A stretch of DNA of 9,646 nt. Source: Methanomassiliicoccaceae archaeon (GTDB lineage Archaea; Thermoplasmatota; Thermoplasmata; Methanomassiliicoccales; Methanomethylophilaceae). The notes below the pieces were generated by a model. That model saw only the letters and a program-made list of their open reading frames with translations. It was not told the origin of the DNA and did no database searches. Shown one piece after another: positions 6,689 through 9,646 of the stretch. The position numbers were made by a program, and so were the translations under genes. The stretch is taken from contig WRNI01000002.1 in the NCBI GenBank assembly GCA_009776695.1, positions 16,148 to 25,793 of the forward strand, read 5' to 3'. How positions within the stretch are numbered: the first letter of the stretch is position 1; each line of letters opens with the position of its first letter.

Positions 6689-7659
6689 AGGACGAGAACG
6701 CAATGTCGGACAGATGGGGAAAGAGACCGTCAGACAGAAGCGTCGGCGAACTCCTGGAAGCGGGCGTGATCGCTCTTGACAAGCCCGCGGGACCGACGTC
6801 GCATCAGGTCACGGCGTGGGCGAAGGACGCGCTCTGCGTCGGGAAGATGGGCCACGGCGGGACGCTTGACCCGAATGTCAGCGGTGTGCTGCCGCTTTGC
6901 CTCGGGAAAGCGATGAGACTGACCGACCTAGTCCTTTCATCGGATAAAGAGTACGTATGCATGATGAGGCTGCACCGGGACCGCGACGAAAAGAGGATAA
7001 AAGAGGTCTTTCAGCGTTTCATCGGTAAGATATATCAATTCCCGCCGGTGAGGTCCGCCGTGAAAAGGCAGCTGAGAATAAGGACGGTATCAGAGCTGAA
7101 GATACTGGAGATATCCGGAAGAGATATACTGTTCAGGATATCATGCGACGCAGGTACTTATGTACGAACGCTGTGCACGGACATCGGCGAGGCGCTCGGA
7201 TGCGGCGCCAGCATGGCCGAGTTAAGAAGAACGAGATCCGGTTCGATGAACGAGAGCGTTACGGCATCGCTGTTCGATCTCAAAGACTCGTATATATTCT
7301 GGCAGCAGCACGGACGCGAGGATTGGTTAAGGAATATAGTTAAACCGATGGAATCGCTCGTGGAACCTTTACCTAAAATAATAGTGAAGGCGAGCGCAGT
7401 GGACGCGGTATGCCACGGCGCCGATCTTAATGTTCAGGGCATTCACATGCTTGACGACGACATAAGGAAGAACGCGCTCGTTGCTCTTATGACCACGCGC
7501 GGCGAACTGGTGGCATTGGGAACTATGATGATGTCCTCATCGAAAATAATGGCAACATCCCAGGGAAAGGCGGTAAGCGTGTCAAGAGTTCTGATGGACG
7601 CCGGCACGTACCCGAGGATGTGGAAGTTCTCGACGGACATCGAAGAGCTGAGGGACTGA
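6679..7659 (+). CDS. truB: tRNA/rRNA pseudouridine synthase Cbf5 (TruB family, with PUA domain)
   Basis: Archaeal Cbf5 is the catalytic subunit of H/ACA ribonucleoproteins that convert uridine to pseudouridine in rRNA. It can also modify tRNA position 55 without guide RNA. The 326-residue product opens with GVIALDKPAGPTSHQV (residues 29-44). The catalytic motif GHGGTLDPNVSGVLPL holds the nucleophile Asp64. FPPVRSAVKRQLRIR (121-135), CDAGTYVRTLCTDIGEALG (156-174) and AELRRTRSG (180-188) follow. Residues about 232-307 form the C-terminal PUA RNA-binding domain (PKIIVKASAVDAVCHGADLN, later GELVALGT). Length is usual for archaeal Cbf5. It overlaps cmk by ten bases. Partners Nop10, Gar1 and L7Ae are not in this window. 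Confidence 0.95.
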   Translation: MLVKDENAMSDRWGKRPSDRSVGELLEAGVIALDKPAGPTSHQVTAWAKDALCVGKMGHGGTLDPNVSGVLPLCLGKAMRLTDLVLSSDKEYVCMMRLHRDRDEKRIKEVFQRFIGKIYQFPPVRSAVKRQLRIRTVSELKILEISGRDILFRISCDAGTYVRTLCTDIGEALGCGASMAELRRTRSGSMNESVTASLFDLKDSYIFWQQHGREDWLRNIVKPMESLVEPLPKIIVKASAVDAVCHGADLNVQGIHMLDDDIRKNALVALMTTRGELVALGTMMMSSSKIMATSQGKAVSVSRVLMDAGTYPRMWKFSTDIEELRD

Positions 7660-7669
7660 CGCGATAGCT

Positions 7670-7677
7670 GTGATATC
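7670..7677 (+). promoter_or_regulatory. GTGAT-type ribosome binding site for the 106-residue gene
   Basis: GTGATATC immediately precedes ATG 7678, with GTGAT ending three bases before the start, the same spacing as at uL15. It matches the 5' part of the Shine-Dalgarno consensus AGGAGGTGATCC, not GGAGG. Confidence 0.5.
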
Positions 7678-7998
7678 ATGTTCCGCAGGAAGAATGAGAT
7701 CCTTGACATTACGATAACAATAGGCGAGTTCGACCCGTCCGCCGACGGGGCGTACAGGAACGTGAAGACATTCCCGCTGAACGTAAGACAGGGAAAACTT
7801 TTCATTTCCGTGAATTCGGATGCGCCCGTGGACATAGCATTATCGGACGAGAGCGGCACATGTGTTAAATTCAGGGATTCCATACTGTGTGATACGATCG
7901 GTCCTCTCGAGATCGCAAAAAAAGGGACGATGACGCTTGTCATAGGTGTCTTCAGAGGGGACAGGGCGGAAACGGGCATCAGGGTATGGATGGGATGA
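7678..7998 (+). CDS. Small beta-rich protein of unknown function
   Basis: I do not recognise this 106-residue protein. It has no signal peptide or membrane helix. The sequence alternates short hydrophobic strands with turns: ILDITITIGEF (8-18), KLFISVNSDAPVDIALSD (40-57), GPLEIAKKGTMTLVIGVFRG (75-94) and TGIRVWM (99-105). This suggests an all-beta sandwich of eight or so strands, in style like GOLD or PPC-type jelly rolls, but that is a fold guess only. It has two cysteines (62 and 71). It starts 18 bases after cbf5 and stops four bases before the next gene, so it is probably co-transcribed with both. The coding call is supported by operon spacing, a ribosome binding site and codon use like its neighbours (ATA, AGG, GAC). 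Confidence 0.75.
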   Translation: MFRRKNEILDITITIGEFDPSADGAYRNVKTFPLNVRQGKLFISVNSDAPVDIALSDESGTCVKFRDSILCDTIGPLEIAKKGTMTLVIGVFRGDRAETGIRVWMG

Positions 7999-8002
7999 TA
8001 TC

Positions 8003-9073
8003 ATGAAGGAGCGTTTCATAAAACGGAATGCGCATGTCTCAGAGCTGTCGATGGTAAGAAGGGAGGACAGGGCAATGTTCCTCATCTTTGTCGCGTCGAT
8101 GATATTGTGCGCCATTGCATTCTTCATACTGATATACACTGAGACGATGGAGCTTGCCGGTGCGCTGCCGATACTTTCGGTGCCGTTCCTGATAGTCGGT
8201 CTTGTGACGTATGTGCACGGAGGAATGTGGAAGGCGCTGCTCGCCGCAATAGCTGTGCCGGTGATACTGTTCTTCCTGAAAGTGCCGTTATTGGTGCTGT
8301 TCTTCGTGGCGTTCCTGCTTGTCGGCTGTGTAGGCGTGGTTTCCGTTGCGGTCGTATTTCAGAGATATCTGTTCTTCTCGGTAATATCGGCGGTCGAATA
8401 CGCCAATATAAAACAAAAGCTGAGCCTTTGGGAACGGCTGATGATATTTGCTTTCAATGTGCCTCCGGACATCGACACAAGAAAGATAACAATGGACTAC
8501 AACCTCAAAAGGTCCGGGATACCGTTCGGGGAGATGCTGAGGACGATGTTCTTCGCGTTCCTCGTGGGCGTCGCATTATGGATATATCTGTCGATGAACC
8601 CGGCGTTCATGAACGACGTGAAATTATACGAGGCGCCGATATTTGTGTTCTCGCTGATAATGTTCATTCCTCTGGTAGTGTTGCCGTGGACGCCGTTCAA
8701 ATCACTGAACGTCAGAATAACAACGAACTATCGCGATTTCTCGCTGTACGGCGGCGCTGTGGAAACGTTAAGAAGAATGGCGATACCCGTGTTCGCGATA
8801 GCGGTGTTCATACTGATAGCGGCGACGCACACTGATATTTACGTGGTGCTCGGGTTCATCGCGTCGTCCGTGGTCTTCAACATGATCGTCGTTGCCGCCT
8901 CGTGCATAATATTCTATTCATTCTTCGAGAGCGCGTTCGTCGACGACGCGGTCACGAAATGGAAAGTGTTCCGACCCGTCCCCATAACGGCGGAGCTTGA
9001 TGACACCGCCGAACGTAAAGCGGAAGAGCCGGGAACACCGGAGCGTGATACGAGCGACCTCGGCGACATATGA
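8003..9073 (+). CDS. Polytopic membrane protein of unknown function (about eight helices)
   Basis: The 356-residue product is not a family I recognise. A basic N-terminus (MKERFIKRNAHV) precedes hydrophobic segments at about 24-45, 50-71, 76-94 and 96-119. Next is a roughly 60-residue polar stretch (about 121-180: SLWERLMIFAFNVPPDIDTR, MDYNLKRSGIPFGEML). More helices lie at about 182-199, 211-229, 257-275 and 280-309, and a charged, probably cytosolic tail (310-356, Glu/Asp-rich) ends the protein. Four helices, a soluble segment and four helices suggest an internal two-fold arrangement, though I see no sequence repeat. I chose ATG 8003, four bases after the previous stop and preceded by TGATATC. 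A frame opening at 7946 overlaps the preceding gene and has no good site. No catalytic motif is visible, so no function is assigned. Confidence 0.85.
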   Translation: MKERFIKRNAHVSELSMVRREDRAMFLIFVASMILCAIAFFILIYTETMELAGALPILSVPFLIVGLVTYVHGGMWKALLAAIAVPVILFFLKVPLLVLFFVAFLLVGCVGVVSVAVVFQRYLFFSVISAVEYANIKQKLSLWERLMIFAFNVPPDIDTRKITMDYNLKRSGIPFGEMLRTMFFAFLVGVALWIYLSMNPAFMNDVKLYEAPIFVFSLIMFIPLVVLPWTPFKSLNVRITTNYRDFSLYGGAVETLRRMAIPVFAIAVFILIAATHTDIYVVLGFIASSVVFNMIVVAASCIIFYSFFESAFVDDAVTKWKVFRPVPITAELDDTAERKAEEPGTPERDTSDLGDI

Positions 9074-9505
9074 TCATTTTGTCGCTATCAGGGAGAATAT
9101 CCAAAGGTCGTCCACGTACCATACGTAACGCCTGAGAACGCATATCGTGACGACGCCTATCGCTGACATAAAAAGAACGGCGGACATCAGCGGCGCCCCG
9201 CCGGCCAGATATCCCGCAAGATAGCTTATGCCCAGTGAGACGAAGATCATCACGTAGCATTGATTCTTTGACGGTATCACCGCGAACCACTTCTCTATGA
9301 ACCACAGCACCGGCAAAGCGACGAGCATGAACGTAAGCAGCGCCAAAGCGATGTTTGCATCGGAGAACAGCGGCGTGATGGGATCGCTCTTCCCGATGTT
9401 GTACACCATTCTGGAGAACATGCCGGGCATGAACATCACTGTGAACATGAGCGCCCAGCCCTTCAGCACCGGACGGAGGTCCAATTTCTCATCCTCTTTC
9501 GGCAT
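9074..9505 (-). CDS. Four-helix membrane protein of unknown function
   Basis: A 143-residue hydrophobic protein I do not recognise. The N-terminus is charged (MPKEDEKLDLRP). Helices follow at about 15-33 (GWALMFTVMFMPGMFSRMVY), 51-72, 83-102 (QCYVMIFVSLGISYLAGYLA) and 105-124, then a basic RRYVWYVDDLW segment and a short end. The start is uncertain. ATG 9505 has AGGGG with a six-base gap, the best spacing, while in-frame ATGs at 9511 and 9526 would add two or seven residues (MHIQGMH) and have A/G-rich runs directly abutting. A 15-bp duplication covers this zone. The gene runs towards the plus-strand membrane gene and its stop abuts that gene's stop. Codon use and GC look like the neighbours. 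Confidence 0.78.
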   Translation of the reverse strand: MPKEDEKLDLRPVLKGWALMFTVMFMPGMFSRMVYNIGKSDPITPLFSDANIALALLTFMLVALPVLWFIEKWFAVIPSKNQCYVMIFVSLGISYLAGYLAGGAPLMSAVLFMSAIGVVTICVLRRYVWYVDDLWIFSLIATK

Positions 9506-9535
9506 GTGCATCCCCTGTATGTGCATCCCTTGTAT
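9506..9535 (-). repeat. 15-bp direct tandem repeat at the start of the minus-strand gene
   Basis: Two abutting 15-bp copies, 9506-9520 and 9521-9535 on the plus strand (GTGCATCCCCTGTAT and GTGCATCCCTTGTAT), differ at one base. Read on the minus strand each contains a purine run followed by ATG, so the ribosome binding site and a start codon are duplicated in frame. Confidence 0.8.
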
Positions 9536-9550
9536 GTGTTCTCGTCCTAT

Positions 9551-9646
9551 TTACATGAACGGTTCGTTCTTCCTTCCGGCGCCGCCCCACCCTTCGATTA
9601 TGGGCGCGAACACAGCACCGGCGGAGAAGCCTTCCGCTTTATCCTG
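9551..9646 (-). CDS. C-terminal fragment of an unidentified protein, running off the window
   Basis: On the minus strand the frame is open from the window edge (9646) to TAA at 9551-9553, giving 31 residues that end in GWGGAGRKNEPFM. The other two minus-strand frames stop within this stretch. The segment is glycine-rich and has no recognisable motif, so no product is assigned. Its stop is 24 to 45 bases upstream of the candidate starts of the next minus-strand gene, a spacing that suits an operon. A plus-strand frame is also open here but has no ATG, so the minus-strand reading is preferred, with limited confidence because the piece is short. Confidence 0.5.
   Translation of the reverse strand, partial: QDKAEGFSAGAVFAPIIEGWGGAGRKNEPFM

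Noticed and set aside
7660..7677. Promoter between cbf5 and the next gene
   Set aside because: The gap is 18 bases with no TATA box or BRE-like element in it or in the end of cbf5, so read-through transcription is simpler.
8227..8835. 202-residue frame inside the eight-helix membrane gene
   Set aside because: It is on the same strand, wholly inside a better gene with proper operon spacing, and its composition is that of a shifted frame.
8003..9073. Possible FlaJ/type II secretion F-like membrane protein
   Set aside because: The helix-cytosolic segment-helix layout and LKRSGIP segment brought FlaJ to mind, but I could not see the conserved T2SSF pattern, and there is no neighbouring ATPase gene.
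9074..9100. Terminator hairpin after the plus-strand operon
   Set aside because: Only a four-T run and the TGATCA palindrome are present; no stem of convincing length.

Overview
The window is archaeal and almost entirely coding. Its left 7.7 kb is the distal half of the archaeal spc ribosomal-protein operon with its usual secretion and RNA-modification extension. On the + strand, in order, are uL6 (5' end cut off by the window), eL32, eL19, uL18, uS5, uL30, uL15, SecY, an EMC3/DUF106 YidC-family insertase, a CMP kinase and a Cbf5/TruB-type pseudouridine synthase. The e-type ribosomal proteins eL32 and eL19 and the archaeal domain layouts rule out bacteria. Three things point to the Thermoplasmata, most likely a Methanomassiliicoccales-type methanogen: moderate GC, ATA- and AGA/AGG-rich codons, and eL32 with a helix-hairpin-helix extension together with missing eL34/eL14 genes. 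That placement is an inference from gene content, not from a search.

The operon is tightly packed. Genes overlap by 1 to 10 bases (ATGA at uL6/eL32 and insertase/cmk, TGATG at eL19/uL18, 10 bases at cmk/cbf5) or lie 1 to 18 bases apart. I see no promoter or terminator between genes, so translational coupling on one long transcript is likely. Starts are set by GGAGG about 7 to 9 bases upstream, or by the GTGAT half of the anti-Shine-Dalgarno complement about 3 bases upstream. Functionally the block makes large- and small-subunit proteins, then the membrane machinery for nascent proteins (SecY plus insertase), then nucleotide and rRNA/tRNA modification enzymes. The adk gene often found after secY is not here.

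From 7678 to 9073 two same-strand genes of unknown function follow: a small, beta-rich, probably soluble protein and an eight-helix membrane protein with a charged cytosolic-looking tail. They may be co-transcribed with cbf5. A minus-strand gene for a four-helix membrane protein converges on them, and the two stop codons abut at 9073/9074. Upstream of it on the minus strand is the last part of another reading frame that leaves the window.

The more unusual points are an eL32 N-terminal helix-hairpin-helix domain on a repeat-bearing lysine-rich linker, a histone-H1-like KAPAK tail on uL18, a UAG stop on uL30 in a lineage where UAG may encode pyrrolysine, a 15-bp tandem duplication at the start of the minus-strand gene, and the uncharacterised gene pair after cbf5. 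No CRISPR array, mobile element, tRNA or rRNA was seen, and no stretch over 300 bases lacks a gene.
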